From positions 1 to 64,000 of the forward strand of contig JBBARC010000001.1 of assembly GCA_040400005.1 (NCBI GenBank): 64,000 nt of DNA, read 5' to 3'. The DNA is from JBBARC01 sp040400005. Its GTDB lineage: Bacteria; Pseudomonadota; Alphaproteobacteria; Acetobacterales; Acetobacteraceae. A program made the translations under genes and the position numbers. Shown piece by piece: positions 20,576 through 29,210 of the stretch. The stretch's first letter is position 1. Each line of letters begins with the position of its first letter. The notes beneath the pieces were generated by a model that saw only the letters and a list, made by a program, of their open reading frames with translations, searched no databases and was not told the origin of the DNA.

Positions 20576-21396
20576 GGGTTTACGCGTAGGCGGGTGAGGC
20601 CGGGGATGTCGGCTGCTGGAACCAGGCCCAAGCGGGCAAATAGGTCAATGAGCACAAAATTTACGTTGTATTTGAACGCATCGCCGGCGCGCACGGTGTC
20701 TATCACCTGGGCGATGGGCCAGAGTTCGAAACCGGCAACTTCGCCATCGACCGGGGTGGGGGTGAAATCTTCCGGCAGATCAATATCATAGCAATAGATC
20801 AGGTCTCGGCGCAGGCCTTCGGGGCGGTCGAGTGTGTAGGCCAAGCGGCTGACGGGTTTGGCGATGGCGGCAAGGCTTGGCGCCATGCCGGCTTCTTCGG
20901 CGGCTTCTTTTATCAAAGTTTGGGCGGGGGTTAGGCCTGATGGGATGCCGCCGGCGACGATGTGATCGAATTTTCCCGGCTCTGGCATTTTGGCAAGCGA
21001 GCGGCGGGCGACCCAAAGGTGTAGGCCGTTGGCGCGGTGGACCAGGCCATTGAGGTGCACGCCGGTGGCAGCGATGCCCAAAAAAGCCAGGGCGCCGCGG
21101 TCGGCCTGGGCCAGCACCGGGCCTAGGGGTAAGCCGTTATGATCGGCGAACACGTCGAATGCTTCGTCGCGCCAGCGGGTAAACCCCTGATCTGCCAAGG
21201 TGCGGGCCAGGGTTTGCAGGGTTTGCGGGCTTTGCCAGCTGATTGATTTTTCGTACACCACGCAACCGGCCGCACATAGGGCCGCGATGTCAGCGGGGGC
21301 GACGTAGCCGACCGCGTGGGTGCCCACGAAAAATGGCGTGCGGGTGCCGGGCAGCGTTGCGCTGAGCGCCCGCCCGATATGCGTGTTTAATCCCAC
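20572..21396 (-). CDS. Nudix hydrolase, DUF4743 (Tnr3-like) type
   Basis: The 274 residues combine an N-terminal DUF4743-like region (about 1-120) with a Nudix domain. The Nudix box reads GGIPSGLTPAQTLIKEAAEEAG; the GX5E glutamate is Leu and the REXXEE arginine is Lys, but the Tnr3/AtNUDT20-like subfamily often varies there. Relatives act on thiamine diphosphate derivatives such as oxy- or oxo-thiamine diphosphate. The preceding segment PGKFDHIVAG and following RDLIYCYDIDLPEDF are typical. It is divergent from the Atm1-type exporter with a 49-base gap. Confidence 0.85.
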   Translation of the reverse strand: MGLNTHIGRALSATLPGTRTPFFVGTHAVGYVAPADIAALCAAGCVVYEKSISWQSPQTLQTLARTLADQGFTRWRDEAFDVFADHNGLPLGPVLAQADRGALAFLGIAATGVHLNGLVHRANGLHLWVARRSLAKMPEPGKFDHIVAGGIPSGLTPAQTLIKEAAEEAGMAPSLAAIAKPVSRLAYTLDRPEGLRRDLIYCYDIDLPEDFTPTPVDGEVAGFELWPIAQVIDTVRAGDAFKYNVNFVLIDLFARLGLVPAADIPGLTRLRVNP

Positions 21397-21445
21397 TGCC
21401 GGCGCAACCTTTCAAACTGCACGCTGCCATGCCACATGCGCTGAC

Positions 21446-23293
21446 ATGCGTGTTCTTGGAAATTCCCGACTTGCCCTGCCCGCCGACGGGCGCAGCACAT
21501 CTGACACTTTGCGGTCGCTTCTGCCCTATTTGTGGCCGCGCGGCGATTGGGGATCACGGGTGCGGGTGGTGCTGGCCATGCTGTGCCTGATTGCCGCGAA
21601 AGTTGCGACAGTTTGGGTGCCGGCGTTTTACGCCCGCGCGGTGGACCAGTTATCGCACCAAAAACTGGATATGGCGCTGCTGCCGGTGGGGCTGATTATG
21701 TCTTACGGCATAGCGCGGTTTTTGGCGGCGACCTTTGGCGAATTGCGCGATGCGGTGTTTGCACGGGTGGCGCAACGCACGGTGCGGCGGGTGGCTCTGG
21801 AAACGTTTGCGCATATGCACACGCTGTCCATGCGGTTTCACCTGGATCGCCAAACCGGCGGGGTGAGCCGGGCGATTGAGCGTGGTTCGTTAGGGATTGA
21901 GCAGGTATTGCGGTTTGCGGTGTTTAATATCGTGCCGACGATATTTGAGCTGCTGCTGGTAACGATTGTGTTGTGGCGGGTGTTCGATTGGCGCTTTGCC
22001 GCAATTGCGTTCGGGGCGGTTGCGTTTTACGTGGCATTTACGTTGAGTTTTGCGACCTGGCGGGTGCGCTTTCGCCAGACCATGAACGAAAACGATGTGG
22101 AGGCACAATCTAAAGCGGTTGATAGCCTGCTAAATTACGAGACAGTCAAATATTTCGGCAATGAAGCGCACGAAGCGCGGCGCTTTGATGTGGCGCTGGC
22201 GGCGTACGAAACGGCAGCGGTAAAAAGCCAGATTACGTTGAACATGCTGAATATTGGCCAGGCCACGATTATTGCCGTGGGGTTGGCGGCGGTGATGCTG
22301 CTGGCGGCGCGTGGCGTGTTGCGTGGCGAGTTGAGCGTTGGCAAGTTTGTGCTGGCCAACACCTATCTTATTCAGCTGTATCAGCCGCTGAACTTTTTGG
22401 GGTTTGCTTACAACACCATCAAGCAGGGTTTGGTGGATATGGAACAGATGTTCCGCCTGCTAGCCGTTGAACAGGAAGTGACCGACAGCCCCGATGCGGT
22501 GATGCTGCCGGAGCATTTGGCCGATTGCGCGCCGCCGGTGATTGTTTTTGAAAATGTGCGGTTTGGCTATCAGCCCGAGCGTGAGATTTTGCGCGGTATT
22601 AGCTTTACCGTGCCGGCGGGTGGCAAGGTTGCGATCGTGGGGCCGACAGGTGCCGGTAAATCGACCATTTCACGGCTGCTGTTCCGGTTTTACGATGTCA
22701 CCGCCGGGCGTATTTTGATCGACGGGATGGATTTGCGCCATATTGTGCAAAAATCGCTGCGCGCTGCGATTGGCGTGGTGCCGCAGGATACTGTGCTGTT
22801 TAACGACACCATTGGCTACAACATTGCTTACGGCGAACCCGGTGCCAGCCAGGCACAGATTGAGGGCGCGGCGCGGTTGGCGCAGGTGCATGATTTTGTG
22901 CAGAAAATGCCCGATGGGTATGAAACGCGGGTGGGTGAGCGCGGCTTGAAATTGTCGGGCGGGGAAAAACAGCGCGTGGCGATTGCGCGCACAGTGCTGA
23001 AAGATCCGCGTATTTTGATATTGGATGAAGCGACCAGCGCGCTGGATACGCGCACCGAGCGTGATATTGAAACCGCCTTGGGCAATGTTGCCGCCAGCCG
23101 CACCACGCTGGTGATTGCGCATAGGCTTTCCACCGTTGTGGATGCCGACGAGATTATTGTTCTGGTGGATGGGCGCATTGCCGAGCGCGGGTCGCATCGG
23201 GAGTTGCTGGAGATAGACGGCACTTACGCGCGGATGTGGGAGTTGCAGGCGGAGCAGCAGGCTGCGCAGGAAGATGCTGTGACGTTAGTGTGA
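21446..23293 (+). CDS. Atm1/HMT1-type ABC exporter
   Basis: A half-size ABC transporter of 615 residues: six membrane segments in about the first 330, including the Atm1 signature NYETVKYFGNEAHEARRFD, then an ATPase domain with Walker A GPTGAGKST, signature LSGGEKQR, Walker B ILILDEATSALD and the switch His in VIAHRLS. Bacterial Atm1 homologues export glutathione-linked metals or persulfides. ATG 21446 (MRVLGNSRLAL) is chosen because upstream in-frame sequence overlaps the opposite Nudix gene. Confidence 0.93.
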   Translation: MRVLGNSRLALPADGRSTSDTLRSLLPYLWPRGDWGSRVRVVLAMLCLIAAKVATVWVPAFYARAVDQLSHQKLDMALLPVGLIMSYGIARFLAATFGELRDAVFARVAQRTVRRVALETFAHMHTLSMRFHLDRQTGGVSRAIERGSLGIEQVLRFAVFNIVPTIFELLLVTIVLWRVFDWRFAAIAFGAVAFYVAFTLSFATWRVRFRQTMNENDVEAQSKAVDSLLNYETVKYFGNEAHEARRFDVALAAYETAAVKSQITLNMLNIGQATIIAVGLAAVMLLAARGVLRGELSVGKFVLANTYLIQLYQPLNFLGFAYNTIKQGLVDMEQMFRLLAVEQEVTDSPDAVMLPEHLADCAPPVIVFENVRFGYQPEREILRGISFTVPAGGKVAIVGPTGAGKSTISRLLFRFYDVTAGRILIDGMDLRHIVQKSLRAAIGVVPQDTVLFNDTIGYNIAYGEPGASQAQIEGAARLAQVHDFVQKMPDGYETRVGERGLKLSGGEKQRVAIARTVLKDPRILILDEATSALDTRTERDIETALGNVAASRTTLVIAHRLSTVVDADEIIVLVDGRIAERGSHRELLEIDGTYARMWELQAEQQAAQEDAVTLV

Positions 23294-23506
23294 CGCGACG
23301 TTGCATGCCGTGACGGTTGCGCCGATTGGCGGAGTTGTGGTGATAAGGGCTGCATGACCAGTACTCTGCTTCTGCGCTTTGGGTTTAGCGATGACGGGTG
23401 GTTTGGTGTCGATTTTGGTTACAGCACCGCGGCTAACCTTGCGCGCACCAACCAATATGCCGGTGGCGATGATGTTGGCGTGCACCTAAGTCTGGCAATA
23501 CACTGA

Positions 23507-24385
23507 ATGCCGCGGCAGGTGAACATCCTGTCGGTGCAGTCTTCTGTGGCGGTCGGCCATGTTGGCAATGCGGCTGCGTGTTTTCCCCTGCAACGTTTGG
23601 GGGCGGAGGTTTGGCCAGTGAACACGGCGATACTTTCCAACCACCCCGGCCATGGCGGGTGCACCGGGCGGGTGGCCAGTGCTGGCGAGATTGCTGATTT
23701 GATTGATGGCATTGCGGCGCATGGCGGGTTTGACGCGTGCGCCGCGGTGTTGAGCGGGTATTTGGGCGATGCCAGTATTGGGCCAGTGGTGCTGGACGCG
23801 GTGCAACGTTTGCGGGCGGCGAGCCCCCCACGCGGGCTGTATGCGTGCGACCCGGTGATTGGGGACGCCGGACGGGCATATGTGCGGCCGGGGATTGCCG
23901 ATTTTTTGGCGCAGCGTGCGGTGCCGGCGGCTGATATTTTGACCCCCAATATGTTTGAGCTGGGGGTGCTGAGCGGTGGCGAACCGGCGAACGAGGCGGA
24001 GATTTTGGCCGCGGCCGCCCGGTTGCGCGGGCGGATGCGCCAAGCGGGGCCGCGCATTGTGCTGGTGAGCGGGGTGATCAGCGCCGAAACCCCTGCCGGC
24101 GCCATGGATGTTTACGTGATTGGTCCCCAGGGGGCGGCGATATGCCGCACGCCACGGCTTGATCGGCATTTTTCCGGGGCTGGCGATGCGTTGGCTGCGG
24201 TGTTTCTGTTTCATTTTTTGAACGGCCGCCCTGCCCCCGACGCCATGGCGCGGGCGGTGAGCAGCGTGCATGCGGTACTGACCGTCACCCAGGCGGCAGG
24301 GGCTGTCGAGATGCAGATTGTGCAGGCGCAATCTGCCTGGTGCGACCCGCCAGTGGCGTTTGCGGCACGCGGCTGCGCGGCTTAG
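23507..24385 (+). CDS. pdxY: Pyridoxal kinase
   Basis: PdxY phosphorylates pyridoxal for vitamin B6 salvage. The 292 residues open with ILSVQSSVAVGHVGNAAACFPLQRLG and contain SGYLGDASIGPVVLDAV, YACDPVIGDAGRAYV, DILTPNMFELGVLSG and the ribokinase-family catalytic HFSGAGDALAAVF. It follows the ABC exporter after 213 bases in which I see no convincing gene. Confidence 0.93.
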   Translation: MPRQVNILSVQSSVAVGHVGNAAACFPLQRLGAEVWPVNTAILSNHPGHGGCTGRVASAGEIADLIDGIAAHGGFDACAAVLSGYLGDASIGPVVLDAVQRLRAASPPRGLYACDPVIGDAGRAYVRPGIADFLAQRAVPAADILTPNMFELGVLSGGEPANEAEILAAAARLRGRMRQAGPRIVLVSGVISAETPAGAMDVYVIGPQGAAICRTPRLDRHFSGAGDALAAVFLFHFLNGRPAPDAMARAVSSVHAVLTVTQAAGAVEMQIVQAQSAWCDPPVAFAARGCAA

Positions 24386-24562
24386 GGGGCAGTAAAAAGT
24401 AAAGCCCAGCTTGCAATCTTTAGTTGCAATTTTTAGGCGGTTGGGCGCACGATGAAATTACCGGATGGGTGCCGGCCCGCCGTCCCCTCGAGAGGCCGCC
24501 CCATCCGCGCCCTGATCACGGAGCTAACCGTGGCGGGCCGCACCGGGATTGGGAGCATCGCC

Positions 24563-25000
24563 ATGACAGTAGCCGCCATCTTGCGGCAGAAAGGGCGCGA
24601 TGTTGCGTCTGTTTCGCCCAACACGAACATTGCCGATGTCACCCGCATGCTGGCCGAACGGCGCATCGGCGCCGTAATGGTATGCGATGCTGCGGCGCAA
24701 ATTCTGGGTATTTTGAGCGAACGCGATATTGTGCGCAGCCTGGCCCAGGATGGTGCCGCAACCCTTGCCATGACCGCCGCCCAGTTGATGAGCAGCCCCG
24801 TACACACGGCTAACCTGGGCACATCGGTGAGCGCCGCCATGGCGTTAATGACCCAGCGCCGGGTGCGCCATTTGCCCGTGCTTGATGCCGATAAGGAGCT
24901 GGCCGGGCTGGTGAGCATTGGCGACGTGGTGAAGGCGCTGATCGACCAGCAGGCGCTGGAAGTGGATAGTTTGAAAGCGTATGTCGCCGGCGCTGGCTAG
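24563..25000 (+). CDS. Tandem CBS-domain protein
   Basis: The 145 residues consist of one Bateman module: CBS 1 around VSPNTNIADVTRMLAERRIGAVMV and LGILSERDIVRSLA, CBS 2 around TSVSAAMALMTQRRVRHLPVLD and LAGLVSIGDVVKALI. Such stand-alone pairs bind adenosine nucleotides and regulate unknown partners. ATG 24563 has GGGAG 7 bases upstream. A possible hairpin (GGATGGG 24463-24469 with CCCATCC 24500-24506) lies in the leader. Confidence 0.9.
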   Translation: MTVAAILRQKGRDVASVSPNTNIADVTRMLAERRIGAVMVCDAAAQILGILSERDIVRSLAQDGAATLAMTAAQLMSSPVHTANLGTSVSAAMALMTQRRVRHLPVLDADKELAGLVSIGDVVKALIDQQALEVDSLKAYVAGAG

Positions 25001-25067
25001 CACCATGGTTGCGCCGGTGCTTGAGGGTTGGCAAAAAGGCCGCCAACCCTAACCGGAGCGGCACGAC

Positions 25068-25517
25068 ATGAGCGGCAGCCTACCCCTACCGAAACTCGCC
25101 ATCCCCAAAAAGCCCGCCTGGCTGGAAGATTTCCAGGCCTTCGTGCTGCGTGGCAACGTGGTGGACCTCGCCGTTGGTATCATCATCGGCGCCGCCTTTA
25201 CCGGGATTGTGCAAAGCCTGGTTAAAGACGTGCTTAACCCGGTAATCGGCCTGCTGACCGGCGGGGTGGATTTTTCTGACCTATTTTTCACCGTTAAAGG
25301 CCCGCACGTGGCAACCCTTGCCGCCGCCAAAGCCGCCGGCGCCGTTACCATCAACTACGGGCTGTTTCTCAACGCCGTGGTGCAGTTTGCAATCGTCGCC
25401 TTCGTGGTGTTCTGGCTAGTGCGCGCCATGACCCGCCTGGTGCAACAAAAAGCCGCCGCAACGCCGGCGGCTGAAGTGTTACTGACGGAGATTAGGGATT
25501 TGTTGGCTAAGAAGTAG
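25068..25517 (+). CDS. mscL: Large-conductance mechanosensitive channel
   Basis: MscL opens under membrane tension to release solutes in osmotic downshock. The 149 residues show the family core FQAFVLRGNVVDLAVGIIIGAAFTGIV (TM1), a periplasmic loop, and TM2 NAVVQFAIVAFVVFWLVRAM, with a C-terminal helix EVLLTEIRDLLAKK. A hairpin element begins 21 bases after the stop and lies between this gene and the convergent small membrane protein. Confidence 0.96.
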   Translation: MSGSLPLPKLAIPKKPAWLEDFQAFVLRGNVVDLAVGIIIGAAFTGIVQSLVKDVLNPVIGLLTGGVDFSDLFFTVKGPHVATLAAAKAAGAVTINYGLFLNAVVQFAIVAFVVFWLVRAMTRLVQQKAAATPAAEVLLTEIRDLLAKK

Positions 25518-25537
25518 GTAGGCAAGGGAATAAGAAT

Positions 25538-25661
25538 TTTCTTTTTCTGAAGAAAAAGAAACAAAAAGACTTTTACTATATTGGTTCGGAGTCCTCGGTG
25601 GCGGCGTTGCCCCAGGCCCAACATTATAAAAGTCTTTTGCTTCTTTTCTTCAGAAAAGAAG
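25538..25661. repeat. Hairpin element, full copy B (core reversed)
   Basis: Both arms are present, and the core (TTGGTTCGGAGTCCTCGGTGG...CCCCAGGCCCAAC) is the reverse complement of the core in copy A. The left arm reads as a terminator for mscL and the right arm for the opposite-strand gene at 25689, so this copy fits a two-way terminator. Confidence 0.9.
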
Positions 25662-25688
25662 TTTCTTTGCTCTTGCCTTAAGCCTTAC

Positions 25689-25985
25689 CTAGTGCCGCCC
25701 CAAAAAGAAGAGTGCCACGCCAACGGGGGCTAAGAACCCGATATAGGCGAGGCGGGCGATTTTGGGGTTGGGGTGGCCCCAGAGGCCGAGGGGGCCGGCA
25801 GCACCGATGGCGCCCAGCAGGGGGTTCCAGAAGCCGCCGAAACCGGCCAGGCCGAGCAGACCGAGCAGGCGGATGGCGCCGCCGGGGGCGCTGAAGGGCA
25901 CCGGTTTGACGAAGCCGATCATGCCTGGCAGGCCGAGTAGGCCGAACAGGCCTGCGAGTTGTTGAAGCTGGGTGTATTTTTCCAT
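25689..25985 (-). CDS. Small Gly/Leu-rich membrane protein
   Basis: Not recognised with certainty. The 98 residues carry three hydrophobic stretches (LAGLFGLLGLPGMIGFV, IRLLGLLGLAGFGGFW, IGFLAPVGVALFFLG) with recurrent Leu-Gly-Leu patterns and conserved-looking Pro and Trp residues. It has a plausible ATG (MEKYTQLQQ) and is followed by a hairpin-element arm 27 bases after its stop, as true genes here are. Function unknown. Confidence 0.6.
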   Translation of the reverse strand: MEKYTQLQQLAGLFGLLGLPGMIGFVKPVPFSAPGGAIRLLGLLGLAGFGGFWNPLLGAIGAAGPLGLWGHPNPKIARLAYIGFLAPVGVALFFLGRH

Positions 25986-26033
25986 TGTGGTTCCCCCCGG
26001 TTCGAAACCGCGCTTGATGCGCGTGGTACGACG

Positions 26034-27812
26034 TTAGAACGCCGCTTCTGCGAGGTCCATCATGGCGCCTTTGCCGGCGACGATGGCACTGAGCAAGGCG
26101 GCTGTTTGCGGCAGGATGCGTTCGTTAAAGAAGCGCGCGGTGATGAGTTTAGCGGTGTAAAAGGCGTGGTCTTCCTGGCTGGCGGCGAGGTGGGTTTCGG
26201 CGATTTGTGCGCTGCGCGCCCACATGTAGCCTAAGGCGACTAGGCCGGTGAGACGCAGATAGTCGGTGGCGGCAGCACCGGATTCTTCGGGGTCGGCGGG
26301 GGCGACTTCCTGTAAAAAGCTGGTGGCGGTTTGGAAGCGGGCGAACGCTTCATCAAGCGCGCGGAGATTGGCATCGTGGCGGTTAGCGGCTAGGAAGGTT
26401 TGGATTGGGGTGGCGAAAGCTGCCAGCAGTGCACCGCCTTTGGCGGGCAGTTTGCGGCCGGCGAGGTCCATCGCCTGAATACCGTTTGTACCTTCGTAGA
26501 TCATGGCGATGCGGGCATCGCGCACCAATTGTTCCATGCCGTGATCGCGGATGTAGCCGTGGCCGCCGTACACCTGCAGGGCCTGGCTGGAGAGTTCGAA
26601 ACCGAGATCGGTGAACAGGGCTTTGACCACGGGGGTCATGAAGGCGACGAAATCGCTGGCGGTTTCGCGGGTGGCGGGATCGGTTGCTTTGGTTTCGAGG
26701 TCCAAGGCACTGGCAACCCAGCCGGACAGTGCGCGGCATCCTTCAACGTGCGCGCGCACAGTCATTAACGTGCGGCGCACGTCGGGATGCACAATAATGG
26801 GATCGGCCATTTTTTCGGGGTATTTGGCACCCGACACGGATCGGCCCTGCAGGCGATCGCGGGCGTAGGCGACCGCACTTTGATAGGCGGTTTCGGCAAC
26901 GCCGAGGCCTTGGATGCCAACCGAAAGGCGTTCGGCGTTCATCATGGTGAACATCGCGGCGAGGCCTTTGTTGGGCTCGCCGATCAGCCAGCCGGTGGCA
27001 TCATCAAAATTTAGCTGGCAAGTGGCGGAGCCTTTCAGGCCCATTTTATGTTCGATGGCAGCACACGAAACACCGTTGCGCTCGCCTGGATTGTTGCTGG
27101 CATCGGGGATGAATTTGGGCACCAGAAACATGCTGATGCCTTTAACCCCTTTGGGGCCGTCGCTTAGGCGGGCCAACACCAGATGCACGATGTTTTCGGT
27201 CAGATCGTGATCGCCGGCCGAGATAAAGATTTTTGAGCCGGTGATGCGGTAGCTGCCATCACCTTGTGCCACCGCCCTGGTGCGCAGCAAACCAAGATCC
27301 GTGCCGCAATGGGGTTCGGTGAGGTTCATGGTGCCAGACCAGACACCTTCGATCATTTTTGGCAGATACTGGGTTTTTAGCGCTGCACTGCCGTGGCCTT
27401 CAAGCGCCAGCGTGGCCCCGTGAGTGAGCGACGGATACAGGCTGAGGCTGAGATTGGCCGCGCAGAGCATTTCTTCGACCATTTTGCCGACAATTTCTGG
27501 CAGGCCCTGGCCGCCGTACTCGGGGTTCGACGCAATACCGTTCCAGCCGCCATCACGGAACTGCGCATAGGCCTGGGCAAACCCATCTGGCGTGCGCACC
27601 ACGCCGTTTTCGCACACGCAGCCTTGCGCATCGCCGGACGCGTTAAGCGGCAACATCACCTCTGTCGCAAACTTGCCCGCTTCGGCCAGCACGCTATCAA
27701 TCAGCTCGGCACTGACATCGCTTTGCCCAATGGCGGCAAGGTGCGCCGCACTATTGTGCAGCTCGTGCACCACAAAGCGCATGTCACGTAAGGGGGCTGC
27801 GAAGGTTTGCAT
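26034..27812 (-). CDS. Acyl-CoA dehydrogenase (long, DmdC-like type)
   Basis: The 592 residues follow the longer acyl-CoA dehydrogenase plan: N-terminal extension RFVVHELHNSAAHLA, the FAD-binding middle domain with MNLTEPHCGTDLG and ITGSKIFISAGDHD, and the C-terminal helical domain with QVYGGHGYIRDHGMEQLVRDARI. The catalytic Glu is in YEGTNGIQAMDLAGRK near 430. It oxidises an acyl-CoA and passes electrons to electron-transfer flavoprotein; substrate length cannot be read from sequence. ATG 27812 is preceded by AGGAC. A MerR regulator lies upstream on the same strand. Confidence 0.93.
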   Translation of the reverse strand: MQTFAAPLRDMRFVVHELHNSAAHLAAIGQSDVSAELIDSVLAEAGKFATEVMLPLNASGDAQGCVCENGVVRTPDGFAQAYAQFRDGGWNGIASNPEYGGQGLPEIVGKMVEEMLCAANLSLSLYPSLTHGATLALEGHGSAALKTQYLPKMIEGVWSGTMNLTEPHCGTDLGLLRTRAVAQGDGSYRITGSKIFISAGDHDLTENIVHLVLARLSDGPKGVKGISMFLVPKFIPDASNNPGERNGVSCAAIEHKMGLKGSATCQLNFDDATGWLIGEPNKGLAAMFTMMNAERLSVGIQGLGVAETAYQSAVAYARDRLQGRSVSGAKYPEKMADPIIVHPDVRRTLMTVRAHVEGCRALSGWVASALDLETKATDPATRETASDFVAFMTPVVKALFTDLGFELSSQALQVYGGHGYIRDHGMEQLVRDARIAMIYEGTNGIQAMDLAGRKLPAKGGALLAAFATPIQTFLAANRHDANLRALDEAFARFQTATSFLQEVAPADPEESGAAATDYLRLTGLVALGYMWARSAQIAETHLAASQEDHAFYTAKLITARFFNERILPQTAALLSAIVAGKGAMMDLAEAAF

Positions 27813-27873
27813 CAGGTGAATGTCCTTTGATTGGGCGTGGCGTAGGGAGGCAAGGCGAGGCAAGGGTTAAGGT

Positions 27874-27999
27874 CTTCTTTTCTGAAGAAAAGAAGCAAAA
27901 GACTTTTGATTATATGGGGGCTGGGGCTTCCCTGCCACCGCGTTCTCCTGGCCCAAATTTACAAAAGTCTTTTTGCTTCTTTTTCTTCAGAAAAAGAAG
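27874..27999. repeat. Hairpin element, full copy C, overlapping the MerR 3' end
   Basis: Left arm 27874-27907 and right arm 27963-27999 flank a core with GGGGGCTGGGGC and CCCTGCCACCGCGTTCTCC. The right arm supplies the last codons of the MerR-family gene, whose stop begins at 27959. Confidence 0.92.
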
Positions 28000-28441
28000 G
28001 TTCTTCCTTATTTTGCGCCAAAGCCGCCGCGGCCTGGGCTTCGACGTCATCGAGTTCGGCGATGGTTTGCACCAGGGCGCGGTGCTGGTCGCGCAGGGAT
28101 GCCAGGCGTTTGCGGACGGCGGCCATGAGGACGGCGATTTGGGGGGCTTTGCCGTTATGGTCGGTGCGGTAGAGATCGAGGTAGTCTTTGATTTCACGCA
28201 GGGAAAAGCCCAGGCGTTTGCCGCGCAGGATCAGGATCATGCGGGCGCGATCGCGGGCGGTGTAGACGCGGGTGGTGCCGGCGCGGCTGGGGGTTATGAG
28301 GCCTTTATCTTCGTAGAAGCGGATGGCGCGGGCGGTGATGCCGAGGTCGCGGGCGAGTTGGGTGACGGTGAGAAAGCCGGTTTGGGGCGCGGGTGGCGCT
28401 GGGGAAGCCGGTTTTGGGGCGGCCATCTCTGTTACGGGCAT
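27959..28441 (-). CDS. MerR-family transcriptional regulator with repeat-derived tail
   Basis: The 160 residues have a Pro/Ala-rich leader, then a MerR DNA-binding domain: LTVTQLARDLGITARAIRFYEDKGLI (helix-turn-helix) and RVYTARDRARMILILRGKRLGFSLREIKDYL (wing and second helices), followed by a dimerisation coiled coil. No metal-binding Cys pattern is seen, which fits regulators of fatty or branched-chain acyl-CoA catabolism, as does the acyl-CoA dehydrogenase downstream. The C-terminal EEPSFSEEKEAKRLL and stop are encoded by a hairpin-element arm; the ancestral end was probably a little shorter. Confidence 0.88.
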   Translation of the reverse strand: MPVTEMAAPKPASPAPPAPQTGFLTVTQLARDLGITARAIRFYEDKGLITPSRAGTTRVYTARDRARMILILRGKRLGFSLREIKDYLDLYRTDHNGKAPQIAVLMAAVRKRLASLRDQHRALVQTIAELDDVEAQAAAALAQNKEEPSFSEEKEAKRLL

Positions 28442-28537
28442 TGCTTTCCCTATAGGGCAACCATCGGGGGATTACCTAGCCTACCCTGCTGCCTGGCTGC
28501 AACCGTGGGTGTTAGACGGGCTTGGGGGCCTTCGGCA

Positions 28538-28569
28538 CCCGGACGCTCACAATAATGTGAGATGCCGGG
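28538..28569. promoter_or_regulatory. Imperfect palindrome upstream of the MerR gene
   Basis: CCCGG and CTCACA are mirrored by TGTGAG and CCGGG around ATAA, with a 3-by-3 mismatch. It lies about 100 bases upstream of the MerR start and about 70 bases before the glycan cluster on the other strand. It could be an operator or an RNA hairpin; no direct evidence decides. Confidence 0.35.
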
Positions 28570-28637
28570 TAAATGGTCACACCGCACTGCACACAGGAAT
28601 GAATTTGGCGCTATAAACCTCTCGGCAAGGGATTTGC

Positions 28638-29174
28638 GTGGCAGCGGTTCGTGGTTTTGCGATTGGGGTGGTGGGTATGGTTAAATTACGCGAAGTTTTG
28701 ATGCATGTGGTGCCGGACAAGGCAGCACAGGCGCCTGCGTATGTGCCACCGTTGAGCGTGATTATGGCGGGTTTGGGCACCACCGCCGTGGACCTTGGCA
28801 TGGCCGATACGGTGACCGTTTCGGCGCAGTATCTGACCTTTTTATTACGCCGCTTGCTGAGCGACGGGGTGGCGGTTGACCAGGCGTGGTATCAGGACCG
28901 GTATTTGGATATTCGGGGTGCGGTGATGGCGGGCCAGGTTGCGTCACCCGAGGCGCATTACCGGGGCACCGGGTGGTTGGAAGGCCGCCTGCCGCATGAG
29001 GTAGCGTTTGATGCGGCCTGGTATTATGGGCATTATGATGATCTGCATGCGGTATTCGATGCGGATGATGTGGATGGGTTACGGTATCATTTTTATACCA
29101 GGGGCTATTTTGAAGGCAGGGCTGGGGTGGCAACGGCCCTGGATGCCGCGGAAGCTTGGCGGGTGGGCCGCTAA
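28638..29174 (+). CDS. Small protein with WY..Y/HY..G..EGR repeat domain
   Basis: The 178 residues match the C-terminal region of the sulfotransferase at 32612: SAQYLTFLLRRL versus SACYLTFLLNRL, then two units of the pattern D-x-x-(W/F)Y...Y-D...HY...G-x-x-EGR (WYQDRYLDIRGAV...HYRGTGWLEGR and WYYGHYDDLHAVF...HFYTRGYFEGR). Similar repeats occur beside glycosyltransferase and sulfotransferase domains in alphaproteobacteria; I know no assigned function. GTG 28638 has AAGGG 6 bases upstream; ATG 28677 is the alternative. First gene of a probable three-gene operon. Confidence 0.7.
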   Translation: MAAVRGFAIGVVGMVKLREVLMHVVPDKAAQAPAYVPPLSVIMAGLGTTAVDLGMADTVTVSAQYLTFLLRRLLSDGVAVDQAWYQDRYLDIRGAVMAGQVASPEAHYRGTGWLEGRLPHEVAFDAAWYYGHYDDLHAVFDADDVDGLRYHFYTRGYFEGRAGVATALDAAEAWRVGR

Positions 29175-29210
29175 GCTTTCAATCAGCGTTTTTCCGGCAC
29201 ATGGCGTAGT

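Noticed and set aside
23285..23485. 66-codon minus-strand frame between the ABC exporter and pdxY
   Set aside because: It overlaps the exporter stop, shows no recognisable domain and has no clear ribosome site; a competing 50-codon plus-strand frame exists at 23354. Neither can be supported.
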